Shown here piece by piece: positions 45,725 to 58,072 of a stretch of DNA of 64,000 nt (position 1 is its first letter; each line of letters begins with the position of its first letter). The stretch is from positions 23,444,937 through 23,508,936 of the forward strand of contig NC_053118.1 in NCBI RefSeq assembly GCF_010015445.1, read 5' to 3'. Source of the stretch: Perca fluviatilis (taxonomy: Eukaryota > Chordata > Actinopteri > Perciformes > Percidae). The notes below the pieces were generated by a model. That model was given only the letters and a program-made list of their open reading frames with translations. It made no database searches and was not told the DNA's origin. Position numbers and translations under genes: made by a program.

Positions 45725-46186
45725 GTTAGCTGTTGTTAACTCCTAAACTTTGTGTGCTTTGTGCAAACTTTAAGCTTATATTGCTCAAGCTCTCTGATGT
45801 TTTGACTTACCAAACTCCTGGAACAACAGGCGTCCTCAAATGTGTTGTCTAACAAGATCTAGCTAGATATATTAACATGTTAGCAACGAGCTAACAGCTA
45901 AGATTAGCTAACTGGCAACACTTTGTCAAGCTATGCAAACTATGCTAGCTTGTATTCAAAGATATGTGGCCGTGTCAGTATTTGTTTCTGACAGTAAACT
46001 TATCAGAGTTAGATAGTTATCATTAGGTTTGATAAATGAACTAGCATTGCGTAAAGCGTAAACAAAGCTAACCTAAATATAACATTGATCACCACGGTAT
46101 ATTTAGCTTAGCCAGATAACATTGAGCATTATACTGACGTAACACTGGGATAGCTCTGTTCATTTAAGTTTTTTTAAATTTTTGTG

Positions 46187-46233
46187 TTTTTTTTTTTTTT
46201 TTCCCCTTTTTTTTTTTTTTTTTTTTTTTTTTT
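46187..46233 (+). repeat. Poly(T) tract upstream of the cox6b1 start exon
   Basis: Sixteen T, four C and about 27 T, then C and a G-run. The first AG after the tract is at 46258-46259, directly before the ATG, so this is the acceptor polypyrimidine tract. Confidence 0.9.
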
Positions 46234-46259
46234 CTTGCTGGGGGGGTGGGCTCATAAAG

Positions 46260-48841
46260 ATGTCTGACACTTTTGATGAGAAGATCAAGAACTACAGGAC
46301 GGCTCCTTTTGACGCCCGATTCCCCAACACCAACCAGACCCGCAACTGTTTCCAGAACTACCTGGGTGAGAACATGTTGTGATTACTCGTTTATAAGACT
46401 GTGAAAAAGTTGATAAAACTGTTCGAACACAGCATCCAAGGACAGGACACCTGAGAAAATACCTGAACTTGTCATGATGTGTATACTGCATCATAATGTT
46501 AGTTTAACAAACATGACATGTTTGTCAAAGCACTTACACACATAATCGTGGTATTTTTTTTTAGGTGCACCAATAAAATGTGCATTCATCAGCAAGTTTT
46601 TGGTTTTGGTAAAATCTTTTGTATACATTTATAAAATCTTGTGTAGAAACGACCATCAAATTTACCCTGTTCCCCACAAGATAGCTGGCAGTTAACGGTA
46701 GCGTGCAAATCAGGCATAGTTTAACTTCTAAGAACACTTTCACTTGAAATTAAAATATGACCTCCACATGACATTGGTAGTAATAGGTACACACAAGTCA
46801 CAGTTCAGTTCATAGCCTGGTTTAGGAGTGATGGTTTAGTGCGAGTTCGGAACAGCGGAAAAAAAAGCAGATGCATAAAGATATGTTTATTTTCATTTAT
46901 TTTGAACAGACTGTAGTGCAAGTATCAAAGGACAGACACAATCCTCTTGCTGGGGACTGAGGTAACATTTTGCCCACTGGCAACTTTGGTAAACTATTTT
47001 CATTATAAAAACAAGGAACATTTCAAAAACTTTTATTACACTGAACACTTTCCCAAAAGGTAACAGGACACAACAGGCAATAGAATAATAAAAAACTGAG
47101 CTTTTTCCTTCATCTGGGTGATGTCGTTGAATGTGCGTAAGCATGTTGGCTGTGTTTCGATTCACATACCCTGATACACCGTCCTTGTTTTATACACAAC
47201 TCTCTAACTTAAGCACCTGTTGCTAACGGCGTACAGCTAACTGTTTCCGGGCACAACTCGTGCTTGTGCAATTTGGTTCCGTATTACGTGCATCAATCTA
47301 CAGTACATATCGTAGAACTGGGCTATATGGTGAAAATCAAGAGAATGAAGGAAACACGGCTGTGTGCACCGTACCGTGACCCACATACTGTGACGGTTCG
47401 GCATAAATACACAAACCGTCACAGCTCTAATTGGTAGTATTTTTAAAATTACTTTTTTAACAAGTTCAGCAAATTATCGACTATATACTCAACTGGAATC
47501 AGTATTCTGATTAATCCATTGGTCATAAAACACAACAAAAAATTGAAGGGCCTAACCATTACTTATCCTCTGAGAGAGTTTTTTTCCAGCACTCTGATAT
47601 GCAGGTCGGTTCAGATGTTATTAGCCATGCTGTTTCAGGTATTAGCCCTGTCATGTTAGGCGCCCCATCTGAGTAGGAGGGGACCTTCCCCTTTCCTCCC
47701 AAGGTGAGGTGAATAAGGCGGTGTGTTGTGCCAGTTTTTCCTCAGCCTTCACTTCACAAGCACCACACAAAATATTGGCCAATTTTATTTAAGGTGATTT
47801 AAAAAAATAATAATAATAAATACAAAAGTGATAATATTGTGCTTGAGCTCCAAGCCCACCAAACAAATCAGTTTCTTTCTGTTAGGACAAAACTTAAATT
47901 GTCTGAGGTGTCTTTTATAATCGTTTAAGGTTATAACTAAAGTTAGTTTTATGAAAACAGCTTCATCATAGTGGTATGGTTATTACTTTTCGCTTCGGAT
48001 TGAAGCTTGGTCATCTTGCTAATAAAATGTAGCAAAACAACAAAATCTCTGGTCATTAATTTGTTCCCTCCAGACATTTTCATGCTGGTACTGACTGCCC
48101 CTTTGATCTCTGTGGCTACTTTTTTATGGTGTTTTTAGTATGAACATTGTGTCACATTTTTGTTGTGTTTTGCTCCAGACTTCCACAGGTGCAACAAGGC
48201 CCTGTCAGCCAAAGACCAGGATGTGGCTCCCTGTGATTGGTACCAGAGGGTTTACAAGAGCCTCTGTCCCATGAGCTGGGTAAGTTATAGAATAACAGCT
48301 AGTACCCTTATGGGAAGGTGTATAAAAGTGGAAAGCACCGCTACACTTCTTTCTAATAGTTTCATTGGACGCACACACTGAATGTTGTTGGTGCTGACTA
48401 GACAAGATTAGCTAATGTATCCCAGAGATACGCATTGTTTTCCTGCTTCTTGATATTCTGAGTTCTGTGTGTGTGTGGTTTTGCTTCTCTGTAATTTATT
48501 TTTGCTTTGTTATCTCTAGGTAATCTCATTAATTTTGAGATTCTTTTAGAGCTACTGCAGCTGTTGAATTGATGAGGCAATTTGCACATGACATCACATA
48601 ACAGCTGTGAGACTATCTTAAACCACATTCTGTACCCAAGGCCTAGACATCTCATATCTGTGTCGGTGCTGTGTTCTAGGGACTGACATGAAACTACTAC
48701 TGTTGATGTAAAGCTACAGTTCTGCTGATGCTTGAACATTAGTTTGTTGTCAGATGGGTCTAATGTTTTCTCTGATATCTCCCGCAGGTCGGCAAATGGG
48801 ACGAGCAGATAGAGAATGGAAGTTTCCCGGGAAAGATCTAA
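46260..48841 (+). CDS. cox6b1: Cytochrome c oxidase subunit 6B1
   Basis: Three coding exons: 46260-46365, 48179-48279 and 48788-48841. Borders are GT-AG and phases agree, giving 86 residues, the same length as human COX6B1. The subunit sits on the intermembrane-space face of complex IV and helps hold the dimer. The twin cysteine motif of the Mia40-imported CHCH fold is present: C-x9-C across the first junction (CFQNYL then DFHRC) and C-x10-C in exon 2 ([12 protein letters not shown]). The C-terminus NGSFPGKI matches the family. The start is fixed by [21 protein letters not shown], which aligns end to end with the human form. There is no cleavable presequence, as expected. Intron 1 of the coding part is about 1.8 kb and contains a hAT-like relic. 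An AATAAA follows at 49068. Confidence 0.97.
46825..47430 (-). mobile_element. hAT-like relic with a BED-finger fragment
   Basis: On the minus strand, 47100-47165 encodes [16 protein letters not shown], the recognisable end of a BED zinc finger as found in hAT transposases and ZBED proteins. The right end carries GAGCTGTGACGGTTTGTG. The left end has a weakly similar GAGTGATGGTTTAGTG. The rest of the transposase is absent, so this is an internally deleted copy inside cox6b1. Boundaries are approximate. Confidence 0.5.
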
Positions 48842-49067
48842 AATCGGCAGCCGTTATTGATCAGGACAGTTCACTGCTAGACATGCTGTTGCACCTTTAC
48901 CTCTGTAGTGTGCCTCATGACATCTTCAAAACAGCTAACAAACCATCATCAATAATATTAACTGTTATTAACTTTAAATATAAACACGCACAACTTTTTA
49001 CCTTGCATGTTAAGGTCTGAAGTTTTTTCTCCATCTATTGTAAAGTACTCTTCGGCTTTGTTTGATC

Positions 49068-49073
49068 AATAAA
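49068..49073 (+). terminator. cox6b1 poly(A) signal
   Basis: AATAAA about 230 bp past the cox6b1 stop codon, followed by T/G-rich sequence near 49085-49115. Confidence 0.7.
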
Positions 49074-51773
49074 TACTGTGCGGATTTAATTAAAAGGGTT
49101 TCAGTACTTTGTCATATTTTATTTACCTGTAGGGCATTTTTCCAAGCTAGACACAGTAAACTGTTTTCTTAAATTGGTTCCTTAATTCCACAAAGCAAGC
49201 GTGGTTATGAACTCTACCCATTCAGGGGTAGATGTAATGGTTGCCATTAAGATTTCAGTTTAACTTGCAGAGACCTGTACTCTCTCTGGATCACCTAACA
49301 TAGCCTTCAGCTGTATTGATTTTTCTGCTCTGTATTCTCTTCTTCAAAGTATTCCAGACTATATTCACACCAGAGATGAAGCGCTAAAGCTTAAGTGCAT
49401 AACTTTTTGATATTAATGAACGTCCGTTACATTCAAGCCATTGCCAAATGAGTTGATACAAAGCTAATTAAGACCATCAGCTCCACACAACTTTCTCTGT
49501 ATTTCTCAGCATGGCTATGTTCAGAAGATTGTGGCATCCGGTGTCTTTAGCGTACAGAAGCTCAAGTGAAGATAATTACTTCGGAGTCCATTTTGTTTTT
49601 TTAATCCTCCGTGTCCTCCTTGGCTACTAGCAACTGCGTGGGGGAGGGGGGGTGCACAACGGAAGGCTTGTATCATGTGGATGCACTGACAGTGTTGTTA
49701 TTACTTAGAATTACTCATGGGGATTACAGAAACTACACTCTATAGCTGTAAATTAGTTGTATCTGAAACACCTCTCAGGTCTGTCTAGTGTAAAAACTTA
49801 ATATAACAAAGTGTTTCCAGAGGGTGGCAGTGGTGTTTAAACCAGATGCTTGTTTTGGTGTAATACTCTATTTTCACCACACTGTGGCACAGTTGAACTG
49901 TATCTCTTTGACTAAACGGCTTACAAGTGAATTGTTACTATAAAGCTTACTGATGTAGGGCAACTGAATAAGTATATTTGAGGACCACTATCTGATATAT
50001 TTAGGTTAATTTGATGCTCTGAATCGGTGTGGCACGTTGACTATTAAAGGAGTTTGATCAATGGGTGCGATAGGCTGTGTTGACATGCAGTTAGTGCTGC
50101 AACCTCCAACAAGTACTGATCTACTGAACTGATTAATGTCTGGAAACCACAGCATTAGTTCATTTCATCAGAGGTGGATATGTGCACATAACTTGGCGTT
50201 CACTGCAACGGAAGTAGAAGAATGTCAATGACTTCATGATGCAAATAGTCTGAAAATGTACAGATTTACAAGTTTCACAGAACACACATGTTAAAAAAAG
50301 GAAAGGGTCTTGCCTATACTTCCTGTTCAGTCTATCTAAACACAGCACCTAATGTAATATATCTTAAAAATATATTAAATGACTTCTTAAAACAGTACTG
50401 AAAGTGTAGGCTGTGCTGAATTACCAAAAAGCATACACAAAGATTCTCGTCTTTAAATTTTCTCATTCATTACTTTCATTCAAAAGAAATATTCAACATG
50501 TTCATGTTCGTCAAACACAGTGTTGTCTTCTACATTCCCTCTCTAATGTGTATAATTATTATTTTATCGGTCAGACAAGAATTAACTTGCTCCTCTTTAC
50601 CAGGATTTCACTGTTTGCTCCACGCTGCCATTGTAGGTGGGTTTAACCTTCAGGATCTTAAGAAACATGCAGTCTTGCATTGTGTTACAGTATTGGCCTT
50701 TCCGTCCTAAGTGCAATCTTCCTTTGATTAACATCAGCTCAGCACATCCTCCACTGGCAACTGTTCACCTCAGCTATGCTACAATACGTCCTGACAAGCC
50801 AGAGAGGGTGTGTTCTGCTCTTCTCTGTTGATCTGTTAGGCCAGATAAACTTTCCTTAAGCCTTTACTTGTTTCTGATAGTTGTGCCATAGATGTGGTGG
50901 CAAAATAAACATTTAGTAAAAGCCTGCTCAAAATGTAAAGCTAAGGGACTGCTAGAGAGCTGTGGATGTCATGTGGGAGTATATGTCAGGGTCAATTTGT
51001 GTCAAAATCATGATAACTCTAAAAACACAAGGTGGCGCTGCTGTACCAAATGTAAACGAGTAACACCTCCAATAATATGTTGTCACAGTGCTCCATCTCT
51101 CTGTTGACCATGAACCATAGACTTACAGTATATACACAGTCTATGCCCTGAACCACCATATTATCGTTATAAATACGTTTATAATGTTTAATCCCACACA
51201 TGACTTCAAATTGACCAAATATACCTAAAATATCAAGTTGAACTAAAGAGAAACGTGTATAAAATTATAGAAACAATTAGAATATTTCTATTTGATGCAG
51301 TGACACAGCCGTTTTAAACATTGACGACTGTGTTTGAATATTTTGCTCTATGTAATATACCATAGGCCAATAGGAAAAGGTTCAATGAAGTGTTGAAATA
51401 TTCAATATATATGTAGTCAAGTGTAGGAAAGGAAGTGTTTTCTTTCCTTAGCTTTTAAGCTATCCAACAGAAGATCTTATGGGACAATCTTGGGTTTGAG
51501 AGGTTCGTTATTTGCATTTGCAAATATTTTTTGTTGTTCCTTGTTCAAACATTATTCAAGCAAAACCTGTTATAAATTTTCTGATAAAATGGCTTTTAAG
51601 TAAAAGTTAAAAAAAATGGTGCACTATAATGGCCAAAAAAGCAAAACAAAGGAAGAAACAGGCTTTACTTGTCTTGTTGACTTCATATTAAGTCTATGCC
51701 ACCTGAATTTACATACTGGGCAACTTACAGTCATGGATGTTTTGAGCTCAGGCTACAGGATATTGTTTGTATG

Positions 51774-51774
<1 letters not shown>

Positions 51775-51826
<52 letters not shown>
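51775..51826. repeat. (GT)n microsatellite, about 26 units
   Basis: Uninterrupted GT run in intergenic DNA. Confidence 0.95.
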
Positions 51827-51827
<1 letters not shown>

Positions 51828-52031
51828 CAGAGAGACAGAGACAGAGGGAGTGTATCTGTGTTTGCTCTTTGCAGATGTCTTATAATTTGATTTGCTCACT
51901 CAGGCCAGATCACCGGAGGAGATGCTGCGGGATCAGTTTCCTTGGAAACGGCTCACAGGATCCAGTTGGAAAGGCTGGGACAGAAAGGTGTATTTTGTAA
52001 AAGAATGAAAAAGTATCGATGCATTTGCACA

Positions 52032-52041
52032 TCTCTCTCTC

Positions 52042-52102
<61 letters not shown>
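52032..52102. repeat. (CT)n microsatellite, about 35 units
   Basis: CT run interrupted once by GT, followed by CCCTCCCT. Confidence 0.95.
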
Positions 52103-52107
<5 letters not shown>

Positions 52108-53339
52108 CCTGTTAGTTCCTTTTTTTGTTAATTTCAAGAGTAAATGAAATAATTGATTGCACAGAAGACTATTACTACACACAGAGAGGGAAGGAGCTAC
52201 CACAGAACCAACTGTTGTACTCTTACAACAGATTTCCAGTCACTTTTTCCCCCCAGGTTCTGATGTATCAACTCATTGATGAATCAAGCACAATAGTAAT
52301 GACTTACATCTGCGGGCAGGCCTTAGGAAAATGTGGTTTTATCTTAGTTTAGCAATAAAATATCAGTATCGTAATGTGAGTGGATCTGTCCAAAAGGAGG
52401 CTTAGTTGTTTTAAGGTATTTTGGCATATGTAGGCTACAGCATATCACCTAGATTGTCATATTCATAGTCAAAGCTATAGGTTCAGTCATGGTTTGGTTA
52501 GGGCTAAGGGCTCTGAATATTTCCTTGAAACACTGCATCATAGTGGCTCCTCTTCCTGTTGCGTATAAGTTAATGTCTAAACTCTGATGCAATGTGTAAC
52601 GGCAAGTCCAAAATGAGCCATAGAGAGATGTTCTTGAGGTCAGATAATGTTTTTAAACTCATACTGGAATATCCTGTTGATCATAAATGAATAAGTAAAT
52701 GAATAATCAATCTGTATTTAGTTTTGATGTCAACACCCAAAATGATCCGGTGTCCACTCATTCAGCTCAGGAATTAATGTCTATTTATGTCCATCATTTC
52801 TAGAACTGGACTGTTATCTAAAGGTTACAGTTTAAAGGATCACATGTGTGATTAAATGTTAAACTAGAAAACAACCTCAAAGTGTTGGCCTCCACCATCA
52901 ACTGTAAGAGAGTGAGCTGGTAATTATGATCAAGTTAAGACTTTTTGAGCATAATTACTCCATCATTTATTCCTGCATTAAAAGAGTTTATAATACAGAT
53001 CAGGACTGTAGCTGCCACTGACGACACAGAGGTCAGAAAATTCACAGACCAATACAGACCTTTATTTTTTATATGTGGTCAGTGTCTTCTGTTTCAGCAT
53101 TGTATGGTAGACGACAGGCTTTTACATCTTTAAGTCGTTTTCTCTGGGAGACATGCTGGGTCAGAGGATATTTGTTTTTTAAAATAAAATTTCAAGACAA
53201 TAACCAAACCAGAAAAAACATGTTCATATTTAACCTAACGTTAAATGCTAAATTGTCTCCCAAATCTAAGATCATGGTGATGTAATGTAATGGATGCTGT
53301 TGTTGTTGTTGACGATGGTCATTGTTGATTATATTGTAG

Positions 53340-53536
53340 GCTGATAGGCACTTTTTCCTACCCTATGTATAGGTTACTTTGACGTTGCTATCCATGCACT
53401 TGTAGGTCCTCGTACTGTTGTGTTCCAGTTGGAGTGTGTGTAGAACTTGTATGTATTTATGTGTCTTGTATGTGTTTAAACTTGCTGCACACCTAATCGC
53501 CCTTCGGGGACACAAATAAAGTTGAAGTTGAAGTCA
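53340..53536 (+). mobile_element. 3' end of a non-LTR retrotransposon (LINE/L2-like)
   Basis: The stretch ends in CGCCCTTCGGGGACACAAATAAAG followed by (TTGAAG)n short tandem repeats. A GC stem-loop (CCCTTCGGGG) next to an A/T tail with tandem short repeats is typical of 3' ends of L2/CR1-type elements or SINEs that borrow them. The left limit is approximate and no reverse transcriptase frame is present. Confidence 0.55.
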
Positions 53537-53800
53537 TGTTCAGGGGCCTCCACTTAAAACCGTCACTTAAAATGTAAAAATACAATAAAATAGGAACCCA
53601 ACCTGCTCACCAAGTGGATTTACATATGGCCCTGCTTACTCCCATTTTCTGGAGAACTTGTCAAATTCCAGACTGGGATTTAGGTAGGCTGTGGAGATTG
53701 TGTCATGATGGTTGATGAAGAATTAGGAGGGCTGGGCTCCCCGTTTGTTTGCCACCCACTGAGCCGGTCTCATGATTTCTGCATGACCAGGCTTTGTATC

Positions 53801-54891
53801 TGAACTCGGTTCACATTGCCTTTTGTTCTCGCGCCCCCGGTGGGCAGCCGACGGGCCAGCAGCAGCACAGAGACTCCTTTCACCGGCACCGTTTGTTCTC
53901 CATCTCGGCTCCGTATTGTACGCTCGGCCGAGCACGTCCCCTTTCTTCATCTGAGCGGAAATGCATCTGCGCTGTTGTCACCGGTATTACGACACGAGTT
54001 ATGCCGAAGTGACTCGGCTCGGAAATGTTGCGTTCGTTAAGAGTAAAAAAAAAAGAAGCTGTGAAACGTGCTGGTGAACTTGTACCACTTTCTATAAAAT
54101 CACACAGATGGGAGGGAACATGAACATTTGTCTGAGCTAACACATCTGGACAGGACTGATTTACTGGATGCCCAAAAGCTGGCACTCTATCCCACATAAC
54201 GGTAAACAAACATTTCTTTTTTTTATTTGTATTACAGTGCCGATTAGTTCATGCGGTTTGTCAATGTCAAAAATTGTTCACGTTAATTTGAGGTGCCGAA
54301 TTATCTGTCTGTATTCTTATTATCACAATATTAGAATTAAAGTAGTTTACTAAATAAAAGTTGATCAGTACAGCATCATCTGCGGCTCCATCGCACATTG
54401 TGGGTTAAGTTCTCTGCAGTCTATTGAGAAGGTGTTTTATACTTTGTATTGATAAAAATAAGCAAAGCGACAGTAATTTAATTTGAAAAGAAGGAGTTAC
54501 ATCACTTGTTTCTAATTTGATTTAATGATTAGAGAGCAGAAGAGGAGGGTGAATACATGAAGCAGGGGGAGGGGTTTACTGTCATTTTGGGCACTAACTC
54601 CTGTTGAATTCAGTGAGTACAGAAAGTCTCTCTGAGTCCATCAGGTCTGGGGTTTATGATCCTTACTGGTATAGTATAGTTGTTCAAATTCTGTAAATAT
54701 TGATTATTTACTCATTTAATGAATGTCACACATTATTCTTGTGTTTGTTTATTTTCAGGTTTTCTCGACTGACTGTTTGCAGAAGTGTGTGTGTGTAAGG
54801 AATTAGAGGCAGCTCTGTCTAAGAAGCTTCAGTCTGCGATCTGAAGAGTCCCTGTAGTTTTCTTCTGAATATCATCTATCAAGTAGCAGAG
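53801..54891 (+). promoter_or_regulatory. Probable slc2a3 promoter and 5' UTR
   Basis: A CpG-enriched patch at about 53820-54030 is the best promoter candidate. It contains one ACGTG core (53933-53937, minus strand), the minimal hypoxia-response motif. A possible first-exon donor is AACG followed by GTAAAC near 54199. A good acceptor (TTTATTTTCAG) ends at about 54758 and opens the exon carrying the start codon. Exon limits are inferred. Confidence 0.4.
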
Positions 54892-55879
54892 ATGGAGCGG
54901 ATGGAGGGCGATAAGGTACATATAACTGTTTCTAACTTCTATTGCTGCATGAGTTGCTCATGTGTTGTTGTTTTTTAACTTTAAAACTAATCCTTTAAAA
55001 CCTGCATGTATGACACCCCTGTACAGTTTCTGCACATTAATCTTCTCAGGTTAAGCTGTCTCTCTTATTTTCCAGTGGTTCCTGCGGAACAGTGCCAGCC
55101 ATTTTGCCATTGTTTGTTATGTTCTGAGCCTGTTTAGTGCCAACACATCCTAATGAATAAGAATGTGGTATTTACAAGTCATAGGCTGGCTATTCTGTAT
55201 TTTTCCTTTCTGGCAAGGGCAGGAGATGAGGGTGAGAGTCTAGCACTCAGTCAGGAGATGACTAAGAGAGAAAGAGTAGGAGATTGGACTGGTGGGTGGC
55301 AAGTTAGAACTTGCGTGTGTTTTAGTTCTTTGATTGTATTTGCTTGCTCCTTAGAAAGGTGGCATAAGGGAATAGTAACCTAGAAAAGGGAAAGCAAGGA
55401 TTAACAACTTGCAACAGCACAAATATAGGACAGATGGATAGTTTGTGTTTCTAGTGATAACCTGCTACACAAGAGATGTAGTGTTAGTGTGGACTTTGAA
55501 TTTGAATGCATTACCTCTGGCGTTATAAAGAATATCTAAAGTGACTGAAAACGTGCCTGCTGTCAGTCTTCCCTGTGGTTTGTCTTTTGAAACATGCCGT
55601 TAAGGATGTTGCACATCATGTGTGTCGATGTAACTTCCCACCAAGCCACAATAAATACTAGCATGCACTCCAAAAAGCCTTGTGCAAAATGTATGCACAA
55701 AATGATTATAGTCAAATATTCCTTCCTTTTGTAAATATATTTCCTTCCGGATGTATTGCCAAAAAATGTGTTATGGAGCTGCTGGAAAAGCCTTGTTTAT
55801 GACAAAGAGACACAAGAAAGGGTCAATGCAGTATAGTTAAAAAACATAGAGGGAGAAAACAAGTGGGAGAGAGGTTTTG

Positions 55880-55936
<57 letters not shown>

Positions 55937-58038
55937 CGAAGATTGCAATATCACATGAATGTGGAAGCTGAGTTTGGAAGAAAACGTGTGTCAATCCAAA
56001 GTCGTTCTTCTAAATATTGAGAAAGACAATGCACTGTTGAAACACAGGTATTGCATGTGGTTTAAGTAAGGTTTGCTATTTAATATTTGAGGGGAAAATG
56101 AGGCAAACCTAAGTAAAGGAAGTAACCACATTAAGAGGGTAAAGCATAGAAACTGAGGTTTAAAGTTCAATGGAAACAGCAGCTTAGAAAAGAATCTCAC
56201 TACAAGATCCATTTAGTAGCTGTTCTGGAGCTTCCATCATATCACATGGTCTTCATGAGCAGACAGAGTCTGACAACTGTCATTGAACAGTGCGTGTTCA
56301 GCGTCCATATTGTCTGAGCTAAACTAAGTAAATTTGAGTTGTCAGTATTTGTATTACTTTTAACATTATATGCTTGGCTGCTGATTTGACAAGTAACCTA
56401 CGTATAAAACACAGATAACCACACTCCCTCCAAACATGCAGATAGACATGCATCATGCAGAAGTTTAATTTTGTAGTAACATGTTAATGTGATTATATTG
56501 TCAAATGTTAGACTACTTCTTTTTACATTTTCATTTCTTTTTTCTCACTCCAACTTCATCATGCTTTTGTTTTATTACCGGATCTCTTTATTTCCCCTTC
56601 ACTGTCACTTTATCGTGTATGCAGCACTTCCTGTGTGCAAAACTGTCAAGATACTCTGTCCTTCACAAATAGTTCACATCAGCTTGTTGTGTCCTTATAA
56701 TGAGACAAGGCCATGGCGACCCCGAGAAACACGCTGTGGCTTGATTACAACTGATTATCACTATCTTACAGTGGTGAAATATTCAAGTAATTCATCACTT
56801 CCTCCTGTGTGTTGTTTAATTTAGACCCGTCATGGTAAGGCACCTGATAAGAGCAGCCACAGTTATGAAGCACATTTTTTATGGTTTTGTTATCAATAAG
56901 GAACATTAGAGAGAAACTGAAGCAAAAATAAGTACAGGAAATCACATTAAGAGCATTATTGACCTGACTGAGCAGCTAAGAAAACCTGAATTATGAAGTT
57001 CTCTGTTGAATCTCAGTACATTAGAAAAAGGAGGTGGCTGATCAGATTAAATTGAATTGAACTGAATAAACATGCTGTTTCCTAATGTTTGCAGAGTTTT
57101 GTTATTTTATCTGTGCAGATAGTGATATCATGAATAGTTTGTATCTGTTTTCTGACTTGAGTTTTATTACAAATATCATGAATGTTTCACTGCCCATTTA
57201 GTGTTGAAAGGACTGGATGATTAAAATGGATTTCCTTTCATTAATGAGCTGATTTGGACCATTAGACTCTGGATACAAACAACTTGCAAAAGTTGGTGGG
57301 TGTATTACAGTAAATGTAAAAGAGAAGAAGTCACTAGGTGGGTTATTAAATCAAAGTGAAACTTTCGTTGGGGATTTCCATTTTTGGCATGGCGCCTCCA
57401 CATAGCACAACTTCATTTAAACCAATTACTCCGTTCAGTTCTGCTTGGTTGGATACTTTTACATATTGCAAATTCCCCTCCCCAACATGCCCTGCCATAT
57501 TAGAGATTATTGTCAGGTGTATTAGCTTGTTATTACGGGCTAATCCCACTTTAATTCTGAAACCAGCAGGAGAAAAAACACTCACAATAGGATTCAGTCT
57601 TATTCTCTTATGGTGCCTTTAGTTACTTAGCTGAGAAATACCTCAGAGCTGCAAATCATGGAGCTTGTGCAGTGTTGTAACACCTAACTTTCACAGCAGT
57701 GCTGCGAGTTGCTGATGCAGAAAGCTGAAAACAGGGAGGGAGAGCAGATGTAGAAAGGCTCATTGTGTGTGTGTGCGTGTGTTACCAGTGTCACTATAAA
57801 CAACATGAGCTTTGTGGAGCTAGGGACAGGCCATGTCCACCACACAAACCGAGGGGGTTGATTGTACATAATGTCCATTTGCTCATTGTTTTAATCTTTC
57901 TCTCATGTCTTTTCCTCATGCAACAGCCGAAGAAGAAGGTGACCTTTTACCTTCTCTACTGCGTTGCAACAGCAGTCATCGGCTCGTTACAGTTTGGCTA
58001 CAACACCGGGGTCATCAATGCACCAGAGCAGGTGTGTG

Positions 58039-58072
<34 letters not shown>

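Larger units (their letters stand above)
49120..53800. other. Intergenic region between cox6b1 and slc2a3
   Basis: No supportable coding exon on either strand. It contains GT and CT microsatellites near 51.8 and 52.05 kb and the 3' end of a retrotransposon near 53.5 kb. A near-palindrome (CATAGACTTACAG/ACAGTCTATG) lies around 51.11-51.14 kb. Confidence 0.55.

Noticed and set aside
46893..47165. A BED-finger gene inside cox6b1
   Set aside because: Only the end of the finger is recognisable, with no transposase or other domain attached. It fits a decayed transposon better than a gene.
51110..51145. Near-palindrome around CATAGACT / AGTCTATG as a regulatory hairpin
   Set aside because: Similar CAGTCTATG fragments occur elsewhere in the window (for example near 15.13 kb), suggesting a fragment of a dispersed repeat. 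No boundaries could be defined.
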